Shown piece by piece: positions 1 to 8,062 of a DNA stretch of 64,000 nucleotides. The stretch lies in contig FOXT01000009.1 in the NCBI GenBank assembly GCA_900115795.1, forward strand, positions 62,001-126,000, in the 5' to 3' direction. Position numbers and translations under genes: made by a program. The notes beneath the pieces are model-generated. The model was given only the letters and a program-made list of their open reading frames with translations, was not told the origin of the DNA and ran no database searches. The stretch is from Lachnospiraceae bacterium XBB1006. Lineage in GTDB: Bacteria > Bacillota > Clostridia > Lachnospirales > Lachnospiraceae. Every line of letters starts with the position of its first letter. Position 1 is the stretch's first letter.

Positions 1-832
1 ATATCTTTGAAAACATGTTGCATACCTCCTCTGGTTTATGTAAATAGTTGGCAGTTTCTTTGTAGATGTCGGCTAGCCAGGGATAATCACGGATAACCGT
101 ATCAATATCCGAAACATTTTCTGTTGTAAGAAACTTTAACCATCCATTTAACGAGTTTACTTCTCTACTTTTAGTATAGGCGTGATTCTTGAAAATATCA
201 AGGTTAATAATTGCAAATTCTTGTAACAAGGTAAGCTGAATCCCACTGTCGAATGTGACTTTACCACGATGAATATAGGTGTCAGCGAATTCAGGATCGG
301 TATACGGAGATTTGGATGTTTCGTAAAGAATAATGGTGTAGACCTTGTTGACATCGCGATAGTCAAACGATTTTGATTGACTCTTTTTCTTGGCGGCATG
401 ATACTCCTGCATCAGGGCGTCTGCGGAATAGCAACTGATGCGTTGGTCCGGGAATCCAGAGGCGTATTTTTGGATTTCTACATTTGCACGAGACCCATCA
501 TCTAACCGGACAAGAATATCCATGATAATAACACTTTTTCCGTCGTGTAGGACGTGTTCTACGGGAATGGCGGCGACCACTTCAACGTCGCGGCCAAGAA
601 TTGCACTTAAGAAGCTGGACAAGCGCTCTGGATGGGTGTCGGGATTAAATACCATTTTGAAAAACGGATCATAGGTGAAAGGTAAGGTTTTCTTACCGGT
701 CATGCAATCCAGCAATCGCTGTTTCCAAAATGAGTGCATGCCCGTTACCTCACGGGATAGGTCTGCATTTGGTGTTAAATAAGCATAAAAGTCCTCTTCG
801 GATGCAAAATATGGGTGTTTTTCAGTTTTCAT
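1..832 (-). CDS. PD-(D/E)XK nuclease family transposase / Rpn-like protein, cut by the window edge
   Basis: An open minus-strand frame runs from ATG at 832 to the window edge without a stop (277 codons seen). It reads MKTEKHPYFASEEDF at the start and has the family pattern DPFFKMVF (residues 55-62), then ILGRDVEVV, then the presumed catalytic D105 in MDILVRLDDG and E119-x-Q121 in NVEIQK. This is the layout of the PDDEXK_2/Rpn group, which are recombination-promoting nucleases or transposase-like proteins common in many copies in Lachnospiraceae. An AAGGAG lies 11 nt before the ATG. The gene is oriented away from the acetyltransferase genes. Family assignment is from pattern recognition; the C-terminus is outside the window. 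An upstream out-of-frame ATG at 839 was not used. Confidence 0.85.
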   Translation of the reverse strand, partial: MKTEKHPYFASEEDFYAYLTPNADLSREVTGMHSFWKQRLLDCMTGKKTLPFTYDPFFKMVFNPDTHPERLSSFLSAILGRDVEVVAAIPVEHVLHDGKSVIIMDILVRLDDGSRANVEIQKYASGFPDQRISCYSADALMQEYHAAKKKSQSKSFDYRDVNKVYTIILYETSKSPYTDPEFADTYIHRGKVTFDSGIQLTLLQEFAIINLDIFKNHAYTKSREVNSLNGWLKFLTTENVSDIDTVIRDYPWLADIYKETANYLHKPEEVCNMFSKI

Positions 833-973
833 AAATCATATAACTCCTTCTTTTGTTAAAATTCGATTGATTGTTGTAAGAAAATCTTACTTGAAAAATA
901 GAAACGTGCGGCCGCACGAATGTGAGGGGGATACCCTCGCAATGATGGCATTCATGATAACACGAAAATCGGC

Positions 974-1003
974 TTGCGTCAAGTGGCACAGTTGCATTAA
1001 AAT
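974..1003 (+). promoter_or_regulatory. Possible promoter of the acetyltransferase pair
   Basis: TTGCGT (974-979) and TAAAAT (998-1003) are separated by 18 bp, about 58 bp before the ATG at 1061. The -35 box is weak. Between this and the divergent gene at 832 lie two palindromes, GTAAGA-AAA-TCTTAC (about 875-889) and CGTGCGGCCGCACG (904-917), of unknown role. Confidence 0.3.
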
Positions 1004-1060
1004 GGTCTTAGTTTATTTTGGAAGGGAGATGGTTTCAAATGAACAGAGAGGAGGAACGAA

Positions 1061-1609
1061 ATGAGAATCGAGCAGCGAGAAATTGTACTAAAAACCGGTG
1101 AAACCGTTGTTATTCGAAGTGCGAAGCCAGAGGAAGCCGAGAAGATACGAAAGCTTCGGGAAACGACAAGTGCGGAAACACATTTTATGGCAAGAGAGCC
1201 GGAGGATGGGCAGATGGATCGGGAGCGAATCCGTAGTATTACAGAGGCGGTTTATAATAGTGAAAAGGATTTTTATGTCACGGCGTTTCTTGGAGAGGAA
1301 GTAATCGGTGATTTAGGCGTAGTGATGATTCGCCCGCAAATCAAATTCCGTCATCGCGCGTATCTGGGCATGTCGATTTTGCAAAAATATACCAGCATGG
1401 GGCTTGGCAGTGTGATGATGGAAACAGCGATTGAGCAGGCGAAAAAGAATGGTTTTGAGCAAGTGGAGTTGGGCGTATTTGAAGATAACGAAAAAGCCAG
1501 AGGCTTATACAAAAAGTTCGGCTTCAAAGAGTATGGTGTAAATCCGCGGGCTTTTAAACTTCCGGATGGAAGCTATCACGATGAAATAATTATGATGAGA
1601 CTGTTATAA
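1061..1609 (+). CDS. GNAT family N-acetyltransferase
   Basis: A 182-residue Gcn5-related acetyltransferase. The acetyl-CoA binding region (motif A) is seen as YTSMGLGSVMMETAIEQAKK near residues 110-130, followed by the motif-B-like NEKARGLYKKFGFKEYG near 148-164. These proteins transfer acetyl from acetyl-CoA to an amine on a small molecule, antibiotic or protein; nothing in the sequence tells which. AGGAGG sits 6 nt before the ATG. It is followed after 19 bp by a second GNAT gene, so the two are probably co-transcribed. The overall look is closest to the RimJ/RimL-like amino-group acetyltransferases, but I would not assign a substrate. Confidence 0.85.
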   Translation: MRIEQREIVLKTGETVVIRSAKPEEAEKIRKLRETTSAETHFMAREPEDGQMDRERIRSITEAVYNSEKDFYVTAFLGEEVIGDLGVVMIRPQIKFRHRAYLGMSILQKYTSMGLGSVMMETAIEQAKKNGFEQVELGVFEDNEKARGLYKKFGFKEYGVNPRAFKLPDGSYHDEIIMMRLL

Positions 1610-1628
1610 GAAAAGGGATGGAAGAAGC

Positions 1629-2090
1629 ATGAATAGTTACGTGAGAACTGCCGAGCGAGCAGATTACAACGCAGTTAAACGAATTATGCATCAAGTTCAG
1701 CAGATGCATGTGGACTGGAGACCGGATATTTACAGGACGAACGACAATCTGATTTCGGAAGAAATTTTTTCACTGATGGTGGAAAGTGGAAATCTGTTTG
1801 TTGCGGAAGATGAGGGAAATGTGGTTGGCGTGATGGAAGTGGCGTATAAGCATACGGAAAGTCCGTCGCATGTGACGCGGGAGGTTGTTTTTGTAGATAG
1901 TATGGCAGTGGATGCGGAATACCGGGGAAGGGGAATCGGACATTTATTCTTTGAAAAAGTAAAAGAATTAAAGACGGTCGCCGGTGCGGATGCAATTGAG
2001 CTTCAGGTGAATGCGAAAAACCGCGCAGCCTACGAAATGTACAAAAACTACGGCTTTACAGAAAAGTCCATCAACATGGAATTGTTATGA
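1629..2090 (+). CDS. GNAT family N-acetyltransferase
   Basis: A 153-residue acetyltransferase with the classic motif A, VDAEYRGRGIGHLFFEKVKE (about residues 97-116), and motif B NAKNRAAYEMYKNYGF near the C-terminus. The length is typical of a single GNAT domain. It starts 19 bp after the preceding acetyltransferase with GGGATGGAAG upstream of the ATG and is likely its operon partner. Substrate unknown. The two proteins are not close copies of each other, so this does not look like a recent tandem duplication. Confidence 0.87.
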   Translation: MNSYVRTAERADYNAVKRIMHQVQQMHVDWRPDIYRTNDNLISEEIFSLMVESGNLFVAEDEGNVVGVMEVAYKHTESPSHVTREVVFVDSMAVDAEYRGRGIGHLFFEKVKELKTVAGADAIELQVNAKNRAAYEMYKNYGFTEKSINMELL

Positions 2091-2156
2091 TATGGGAAAG
2101 CATAAAAATGGGGATGTCGCACTAATTGTGCAAGGTCCCTTATTTGCATAAAGGTA

Positions 2157-2187
2157 TTGACCTTACAGCGCACTGCAATGATATAAC
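2157..2187 (+). promoter_or_regulatory. MerR-type promoter with 19-bp spacer
   Basis: TTGACC (2157-2162) and TATAAC (2182-2187) are separated by exactly 19 bp, the over-long spacer typical of promoters activated by MerR regulators. The spacer carries an imperfect dyad, TTACAG-CGCA-CTGCAA. It lies 25 bp before the merR-like gene that starts at 2212, so autoregulation is the simplest reading. Confidence 0.6.
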
Positions 2188-2211
2188 GGTTTTGGAAAGG
2201 AGAGGTGCGAT

Positions 2212-3027
2212 ATGACGATTAAAGAATTTGCCCGATTGTGTGGATGTAATCCTCAGACCTTGCGGTACTATGATCGTATGGAGCTTCTGAAACCGGTTAA
2301 AGTGGATTCATGGACAGGGTATCGGTATTATGAGGAGGAGCAAGCGTTAGATTTTGTCAAAATAAAAAACTTGCAGACGGCAGGCTTTACTATCGAAGAA
2401 ATTCGTGGCTTAGCAGATGCTTCGAATGAGGAGATTTATTCTGCATTTGAGGAGAAAATCAAGGAGGCGGAGTCCAGACTTCGGAATATCAAGAGAATTC
2501 AGCAGTCATATCAGTACGAAATGACAACTATGGAAAAACGAATTGAAACATGGCGGGAGCAGATTACGAAGACTTTGATGGAGTACGACCCAACAGAAGA
2601 GTTTGGTGTGGATAAGGAGTTTTACGAAGATAAGGTTATCGGAAACGTGAATGCATTCTTTGATGATCTTATTCGAAAAAAAGATGATGCAAACTTTTCT
2701 TTGACGGGATATCCGGATGGAGAGGAGCTTGAGCCGGAAGAAGAGGAAATTGATTTTCTGAAGGATCCACATTATGAGATGCTTTACGAAGTTCACGGTT
2801 GGGAGCATGTCAAAGATTTCCTGGGTGAAATGCCGAGATTGGAGAGTAATACAGAGTATGCCTTGCTTTTTAAGGTTAACGAGGAAAAGAGGAAGACCGG
2901 ATTTGCCAACACCATGCTGGGTGTGCTTTTGGCAAAATACGCAAGAGGTGAAAATCGGAAACTGGGTTGTAATGTGACAGACACGGAGGATGGTGAAAAT
3001 CATTTCTGGTTGTTTAAGGCGAAGTAG
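2212..3027 (+). CDS. MerR family transcriptional regulator
   Basis: A 271-residue regulator. The N-terminal winged helix-turn-helix is plain: MTIKEFARLCGCNPQTLRYY, then DRMELLKPVKVD and GYRYYEEEQ (residues 1-50), followed by a helical dimerisation segment (about 75-125, EAESRLRNIKRIQQSYQ...) and an acidic C-terminal part of about 140 residues that I do not recognise and that may bind a ligand. MerR proteins bend DNA to realign promoters with 19-bp spacers; such a promoter lies just upstream (2157-2187). GGAGAGG precedes the ATG by 6 nt. The last residues (HFWLFKAK) end in a beta-rich segment like the GyrI-type or effector domains, but this is only an impression. Confidence 0.85.
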   Translation: MTIKEFARLCGCNPQTLRYYDRMELLKPVKVDSWTGYRYYEEEQALDFVKIKNLQTAGFTIEEIRGLADASNEEIYSAFEEKIKEAESRLRNIKRIQQSYQYEMTTMEKRIETWREQITKTLMEYDPTEEFGVDKEFYEDKVIGNVNAFFDDLIRKKDDANFSLTGYPDGEELEPEEEEIDFLKDPHYEMLYEVHGWEHVKDFLGEMPRLESNTEYALLFKVNEEKRKTGFANTMLGVLLAKYARGENRKLGCNVTDTEDGENHFWLFKAK

Positions 3028-3099
3028 GGAAATCGAGAGAGAAGAGACATGGAGAGTCGATTTCCGGTATCGTTAGCCTTCATTATTGAACGCAATCCG

Positions 3100-3127
3100 C
3101 CGGAGACCTGTGATTTACAGGCTCCGG
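3100..3127 (+). terminator. Hairpin terminator after the MerR gene
   Basis: CCGGAG-A-CCTGT-GATTT-ACAGG-CTCCGG forms an 11-bp stem with one bulge, followed by GGGTTTATCG. The T-run is short, so termination efficiency is uncertain. Confidence 0.5.
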
Positions 3128-3191
3128 GGGTTTATCGACACTAATTATTGTGCATGAAATAATTTACTCCTCTTCCGATAGATCGTTTACC

Positions 3192-3335
3192 TCACCTGTC
3201 TTTAAATCCGCCGAATGTCAGAGCCTTTTGAATTGTCATATTTCTTTTTCGTATTTTTGGGATAATTAGCATGATAAAACCAACACCGAAAACTATGAGC
3301 GCAACAAAGAATAACACTGCCACGATTTCTACCAA
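3192..3335 (-). CDS. Small single-span membrane protein (47 aa), unrecognised
   Basis: A minus-strand frame starting at TTG (3335-3333) encodes VEIVAVLFFVALIVFGVGFI, then MLIIPKIRKRNMTI and a short tail ending GGFKDR. It is one strong transmembrane helix followed by a basic cytoplasmic stretch, as expected from the positive-inside rule. GGGGGAG lies 4-5 nt before the start. A good sigma-A promoter (TTGAAT, 17 bp, TACAAT; 3395-3367) points at it, placing the start site about 25 nt upstream. It is too short for most gene callers. Function unknown. Confidence 0.55.
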   Translation of the reverse strand: MVEIVAVLFFVALIVFGVGFIMLIIPKIRKRNMTIQKALTFGGFKDR

Positions 3336-3366
3336 AATACTCCCCCTTGAAATATGAATTTCTTAC

Positions 3367-3395
3367 ATTGTAACACGTAGTATTGCCCTATTCAA
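3367..3395 (-). promoter_or_regulatory. Sigma-A promoter for the 47-aa membrane protein
   Basis: On the minus strand TTGAAT (3395-3390) and TACAAT (3372-3367) are 17 bp apart, and the start codon at 3335 follows about 32 bp later. Confidence 0.55.
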
Positions 3396-3606
3396 CGCCC
3401 TACATTTAAAATTTCTAAATACCATAAACTATCCATATTTTCTTTGAAAACAACAATATGATTTCACCAATTTTTCTCAATTTATACGTTGTTTACCAAT
3501 GAAATACTTGTTACACTATGAGATAAGAGACCGTTCCGGAGCATTACCCTAGATATATTTGTTACATTACATATATTACTTTTGCATTGGCTGAAAGGAG
3601 AAGGTT

Positions 3607-6558
3607 ATGAAACAAGTAAAAAGTAAAATAATTTCAAGTTTGTTAATCTTGATGGTGGGATTATCATGTTTGTCACCTTCCGTGACTACGTGTGCGGCGA
3701 GCAAACAAAGCAGTACTGTTAAAGTTAGTACGCAGAAGCAATTAAATAAAGCCTTAAAGAAAAAAAAGGTCAAAAAAATTAAAATTAAAACTTCGAAAAA
3801 AGCGAAGTTCATTATTCCAAAGGGAAATTACACGGCTAAGTCTATAGTTGTAGATGCAAAGAATGCAGATGTAGTCAATAAGGGTAAATTTAAAAAAATT
3901 GAGATTCAGGCGATAGCAAAGAATACCTGGCAGGAAAAAGCGGATGGAAATATTTTGGTTATCAATGCGGCAGCAGGCCATATCGTTATTCCGGCAGGAT
4001 GCAATCCGGCTTATGTAATTGTAAACAGTAATGGATCTAATTTTACATTGGATATAGATGGTAATGTGGGAAAAATTGCTGTAAATGGGCAGGCGAAACT
4101 TCAACTGAATGTAAACGGAACAATTGATTCCATAGATATTCACGCGCAATCCAGTGTCATCGTGTCCGGAAAATCTGAAAAGATGATTCCTGTTTTGGTG
4201 GATGATAAAGGGGCAGGAACGATGCTAACATCCAATATCGCAATGGATTTGGAGGCAAAAGCGGATGTAGAATTCAATTTAAGCAGCGGAGCAGAGGGCA
4301 GTGTTGTAAAAAACAGTGGGGATGATACAAAAGTCGAAGTAACAAATAATACAACACAGACCGTTTCTGTAGAAACAACGTCCGGCAAAGAGATTATTGT
4401 TGAAGCCGGAAAGAATGCAACGGTAAATGATAGTGGTGAAATAACCAATACGACAACACCGGATACAAATCCGTCGGATACCGAAATTGAAAACCAAGTA
4501 GATAATCAGATTGAGGATGAGCCGGTTCATATTATAGAGCATATTAGACCGTCGGGGGATATTTCGAGATATATCGTAAAGTTTGAGCCAATCAGCGTAA
4601 AGGCAGGACAGGTAGGAGCTTTGAAGGATATAGTAGATTTGGCTTTGCCGAGTTATGTGTATGGTATAGCTAACGATGGGATGAAAGTTAAATTTAATGT
4701 TACGTCATGGGAAAATACTGATAAATATTCAGTAAACTCTACTGTGGGATATTATTCCTTTACAGCAGTTCTTGGAGAATCAAGTGTTACAGCAAGAGTT
4801 CAGGCTGGGCTGAAAGCAACATGCGAGGTTGAAGTACAGGATAAAAGTAATATTGCTTATGAATACAAGAATGGTAAATATAATCATATAGAAGTCGTAC
4901 AAATGATCACGGCAAAGAATGGTGTGGTATTTGAGCTGAAGAATAATAATGATGTTCCTGTATATGTAAATTGCAGTATTTCCCTGTACAAAAATGGAGT
5001 AGTTTGCAACGTAACCAATCGTTTAGGTGTATATATTGGAGCCAATGAGAGCGCTTATGTTGGAGAAAAGTATTCAGATGAAAAAGAAGTCGAATTTGAT
5101 AATTACTTAATATCTGCGATTGTTGTAAAGGAGGAGCGTGCTGGACAGCAGAATGAGTTAGAGGTAAATCTTAAAGAAGACTATTCAATTGAAATTAAAA
5201 ATATTAGCAATCGATATGTGGAACATATCATCTGTTATATTGTTTGGGAAGAAAATGACCAAACAAAAGAAATGGACGTACATTACTTAACAAAGCTGGC
5301 ACCGGGTGAAAAAGTTGAGAGAAGTTTAAACATAAATAAGGAAGGTTTGAATCTTTCGAACGTTAAAGTGTATACAAATTACTGTTGTACAGCAGGGAGT
5401 ACGTCTGCACCGGAGGAAAGTGGTATTGTATATGCGGATGAGCGTGGTAAATATAATAACTTAGAAGTTTTACGAGTAATACAGGCAAAAAATGGTTTTG
5501 TATTTGAAATTAAAAATAATAATACGGAGCCGGTGTGTGCAGGATGTGACATAGTACTCTATCGGGATGGAAAGGTATGTTATGGAGCAGAATATAAAAA
5601 CCTATTCATTGCGGCTGGTGAGAGTGCTTATGTAGGGGAAAAGTACGCAAACGGACAAGAAATAGAATTTGACAAGTATTCATTGACGATTAATTTAGTT
5701 AAAAACGAACGAGCTGGGAAACAGGCGGATATTGTTACAACAATTGATAATGGCAAAGTAAAAATTAAAAATCGTAGCAATAGGTACATAAAAACAGTAT
5801 ATTGTTTTCTTATGGGAATAAGGGACGACGGTGTTGAAATCATGGATGAAATAACTGTAAGAGACTTTGCCCCTGGTGAAGAAAAAACAAGAAATATTGG
5901 TTTATGTGAAGCAGAAAATAGTATTACAGACATAAAAGTATATACAAATCATCGTTGTATTTTGGGAGATGAAACCGAACCCCAAATTAGTAAACTTGCG
6001 TATGAGGTTAATCAGGGAAAATATAACAACTTGGAAATAGCAGAAGTTGTTCCCGCAAAAGACGGAGTAGTATTTGGCATTAAGAATAATAATGCGGTGC
6101 CAGTCAATGTTGTGATTAGTCTTTTATTATATAAAAACGGCAAGATATGCTACGGAAGTGACTATCTACACATGTACATTGCGGCGGGAGAGACGGGATA
6201 TGTTGGAGAAGAATATGAGGGTGGAAAAAATATAGAATTTGATAAATTTATGCTGACAGCAATCCTTGGCAAGTGCGAACAGGCCGGAGATAAGGCTGGA
6301 TTGGATGTCTCGTTGAAAGATGGAAGCAATCAGATGGTTAGCTTTACTAATACTTCGTCTTCGTATGTGAATTGGATTGCCTACTACGTGGTTGGTTTAA
6401 AGGATTCTTCACCGGTGACAATGTATGAAGATTATCTGGAAAATTTGGCTCCTGGGGAGACCAAAGAAGAGATGATTCGTTTGGTAATGGGCGAAGAAGG
6501 AATAAATGGAATTAAAGTATATTCTAGCTACTGCTATTGCGATAATTATTCCAATTAA
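3607..6558 (+). CDS. Secreted protein with beta-helix-like N-domain and three ~190-residue repeats
   Basis: 983 residues. A Sec signal peptide is clear (MKQVKSKIISSLLILMVG... ending TTCAAS, about residue 31). Residues 35-70 are extremely lysine-rich (NKALKKKKVKKIKIKTSKKA). Residues 60-270 alternate short beta strands with G/N turns (IDGNVGKIAVNGQAKLQLNV), like right-handed beta-helix or bactofilin-type folds. After a Thr/Pro linker (about 275-295) come three tandem units starting near residues 415, 606 and 795, each opening with xGKYNxxEV, then AK(N/D)GxVFxxKNNN, an IAAGESAYVGE(K/E)Y-like segment and ending with VY(T/S)xYC. The units are diverged copies of one domain. No sortase motif or lipobox is seen. 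I recognise no named family. AAAGGAGAAGG precedes the ATG. Confidence 0.8.
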   Translation: MKQVKSKIISSLLILMVGLSCLSPSVTTCAASKQSSTVKVSTQKQLNKALKKKKVKKIKIKTSKKAKFIIPKGNYTAKSIVVDAKNADVVNKGKFKKIEIQAIAKNTWQEKADGNILVINAAAGHIVIPAGCNPAYVIVNSNGSNFTLDIDGNVGKIAVNGQAKLQLNVNGTIDSIDIHAQSSVIVSGKSEKMIPVLVDDKGAGTMLTSNIAMDLEAKADVEFNLSSGAEGSVVKNSGDDTKVEVTNNTTQTVSVETTSGKEIIVEAGKNATVNDSGEITNTTTPDTNPSDTEIENQVDNQIEDEPVHIIEHIRPSGDISRYIVKFEPISVKAGQVGALKDIVDLALPSYVYGIANDGMKVKFNVTSWENTDKYSVNSTVGYYSFTAVLGESSVTARVQAGLKATCEVEVQDKSNIAYEYKNGKYNHIEVVQMITAKNGVVFELKNNNDVPVYVNCSISLYKNGVVCNVTNRLGVYIGANESAYVGEKYSDEKEVEFDNYLISAIVVKEERAGQQNELEVNLKEDYSIEIKNISNRYVEHIICYIVWEENDQTKEMDVHYLTKLAPGEKVERSLNINKEGLNLSNVKVYTNYCCTAGSTSAPEESGIVYADERGKYNNLEVLRVIQAKNGFVFEIKNNNTEPVCAGCDIVLYRDGKVCYGAEYKNLFIAAGESAYVGEKYANGQEIEFDKYSLTINLVKNERAGKQADIVTTIDNGKVKIKNRSNRYIKTVYCFLMGIRDDGVEIMDEITVRDFAPGEEKTRNIGLCEAENSITDIKVYTNHRCILGDETEPQISKLAYEVNQGKYNNLEIAEVVPAKDGVVFGIKNNNAVPVNVVISLLLYKNGKICYGSDYLHMYIAAGETGYVGEEYEGGKNIEFDKFMLTAILGKCEQAGDKAGLDVSLKDGSNQMVSFTNTSSSYVNWIAYYVVGLKDSSPVTMYEDYLENLAPGETKEEMIRLVMGEEGINGIKVYSSYCYCDNYSN

Positions 6559-6591
6559 AACAACAAAGCAGAATGCGAGGAGGAGCGTATC

Positions 6592-6705
6592 ATGGAAGAA
6601 TTTAAGGATTATTCCTGTTTGCGTGAAAAAATAAAAGAAAAACTGGAATACTGGGAGTCGAATGTTATAGATGGCGATGTACAAGATCTTGCAAAATATG
6701 ATTAA
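6592..6705 (+). CDS. Short ORF, 37 aa, possibly a truncated gene
   Basis: ATG at 6592 follows AGGAGGAGCG and is 33 bp after the secreted-protein gene. It encodes MEEFKDYSCLREKIKEKLEY and 17 more residues, a charged helical peptide. After the TAA the same frame stays open for a further 44 codons up to TAA at 6838-6840, just inside the terminator hairpin, which would fit a gene broken by one nonsense mutation. No homology recognised. Confidence 0.35.
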   Translation: MEEFKDYSCLREKIKEKLEYWESNVIDGDVQDLAKYD

Positions 6706-6826
6706 AAAAAAGCAATTAAAAATCATGAATCATTCAAGTTATACAAGTATATGTCGGTTAAAGAAAGACTAAGCGTAAACTCCTTTATGATAATACGTAC
6801 CTCCGGAACGATAAATAACATGCTGA

Positions 6827-6849
6827 AGCCCGCGGCATAACCGCGGGCT
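6827..6849 (+). terminator. Rho-independent terminator
   Basis: AGCCCGCGG-CATAA-CCGCGGGCT is a perfect 9-bp stem followed by CCTTTAGTATTATTTTT. It ends the transcription unit of the large secreted protein. Confidence 0.75.
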
Positions 6850-6911
6850 CCTTTAGTATTATTTTTAAAACTTCAAACGCCATCGCCTGTCTGTTTGGAT
6901 CCTTTTCTGAT

Positions 6912-7517
6912 TCAAATAGCTTCCCATTCTACCAGATTTCGAAATCCATCTTTTATGTCATCATCTGCATTCCAATGGTGCCAGATGCCCGGGGTGCGTC
7001 TTACAAAATCCAACAACACTTCGTTATCCTCGTAGATGCCCACGGTTCCTTCAACCGGCAATGTCTCTACCATAACTTTTCTATCGTCATCCAAGAAGAA
7101 AATATCGGACAACGTAGCTAACTGATAATCTATATCAGCCTCATCTCCGATATGATTGTACCATGCCTGCACTACTTCGCCACGTTCTAAATAAATGGTG
7201 TCATAAAATGAAAGGAGAATGGATGATGTTTCCGGAGTGACTTTAAATACCTTAAGTTTAATGCCAGGATCTTGATCATTTAATGGGTCCACGCCATTAT
7301 TTCCCCATCTGCCGCCCTTCTCTTTTATATGCTTCTTGCCAATACAATGCGGTTCTAATCGCTTTTCTAACTCTCTATCAAAGGTAACAAGTTCCCAATC
7401 GCTTTCGCATCTTGGATAAACCGTCATGGTAAAATAGGTTGCCTCCTGAAGGCATAACTGAAACAGCTCCTGGCTTTGTTCAAGCGTTAATGCATATCCA
7501 TCGATTACTTCGTACAT
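6912..7517 (-). CDS. Hypothetical protein, candidate immunity protein
   Basis: 201 residues, no signal peptide, no membrane span, strongly acidic (DDDRK, NADDDIKDG) and rich in aromatic residues. I recognise no named domain. AAGGAG lies 10 nt before the ATG. Directly upstream on the same strand, 61 bp away, ends a 34-codon fragment with a His/Trp-rich sequence that looks like the C-terminus of a polymorphic toxin, and small acidic proteins directly behind toxin tails are usually their immunity proteins. That role is an inference from position and composition only. Confidence 0.6.
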   Translation of the reverse strand: MYEVIDGYALTLEQSQELFQLCLQEATYFTMTVYPRCESDWELVTFDRELEKRLEPHCIGKKHIKEKGGRWGNNGVDPLNDQDPGIKLKVFKVTPETSSILLSFYDTIYLERGEVVQAWYNHIGDEADIDYQLATLSDIFFLDDDRKVMVETLPVEGTVGIYEDNEVLLDFVRRTPGIWHHWNADDDIKDGFRNLVEWEAI

Positions 7518-7578
7518 CTTCTACATACTCCTTCTTTAAGATTCTTTATTTAGTCAGTTTTGCGCTTGCTGATTTTCT

Positions 7579-7680
7579 TTATTCCCAATACCATGCATGC
7601 GACTTTCCTTGCTTTTCACCTAATAATCTTACATGATAATGCGGATAATATCCAGGCAAATTTTTATGCTTCGGATGCCA
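7579..7680 (-). pseudogene. Orphan C-terminal fragment, probably of a polymorphic toxin
   Basis: In a third minus-strand frame, 34 codons ending at TAA (7581-7579) read WHPKHKNLPGYYPHYHVRLL then GEKQGKSHAWYWE. The clustered His, Trp and Tyr residues and the HYHV...SHAWYW ending resemble nuclease-type toxin C-termini. There is no start: upstream the frame merges into the IS66-like gene fragment, so the body of the gene was removed or replaced. The next gene, 61 bp downstream, is the candidate immunity gene. Confidence 0.5.
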
Positions 7681-8032
7681 AGCAGCAGACCTTCCGCCAC
7701 GACATATATAGTGTGGTTCCCGCAATACTTAGTTCCATTGAACTTTCAGCTATGTGGTAGTTTTCAGTTGCAGAATAATATGCATCATCAATTTTGCGTA
7801 TGTTCGATTTGGCTATTTCAACTTTTACTACTTTCTGCTTGTGGACAACGGGTCTCCTTTTTGCTTCTGGGATTTCATGGCATCCTTTTTGGCGCAGACG
7901 CTTGACCCAGTTATAAAATGTTCCAAGTCTAATATCGTGTTGCAGGTACCATTCGTGATCAGTAAGATCACTGGCACAGCATTCCATAATCAACCGGAAT
8001 TGTTTATCAGCGGGTGTTGGATTAGCTCGCAT
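7664..8032 (-). pseudogene. tnpA: IS66-family accessory protein TnpA (OrfA), truncated and frameshifted
   Basis: 122 codons. The N-terminal two thirds match the IS66 OrfA pattern: ANPTPADKQFRLIMECCASD, then DHEWYLQHDIRLGTFYNWVK and RLRQKG, a helix-turn-helix protein encoded first in IS66 elements. Near its end the expected continuation (TIYVVAEGL) is found in a different frame, so the displayed end (MSWRKVCCLASEA) is a frameshifted tail. OrfB and the large transposase that should follow are absent; instead the sequence runs into the toxin-like fragment. This is a dead, deleted insertion sequence. AGGAGG precedes the ATG by 7 nt. Confidence 0.75.
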
Positions 8033-8062
8033 AATCTATCCTCCTGAAGTGTAGTAAAATGC

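Noticed and set aside
904-917. Perfect palindrome CGTGCGGCCGCACG as an operator
   Set aside because: It is a perfect dyad, but there is no second copy or matching regulator to support a function.
867-1064. 65-codon plus-strand frame before the first acetyltransferase
   Set aside because: No ribosome site, odd composition, and it covers the promoter region and two palindromes of the intergenic gap.
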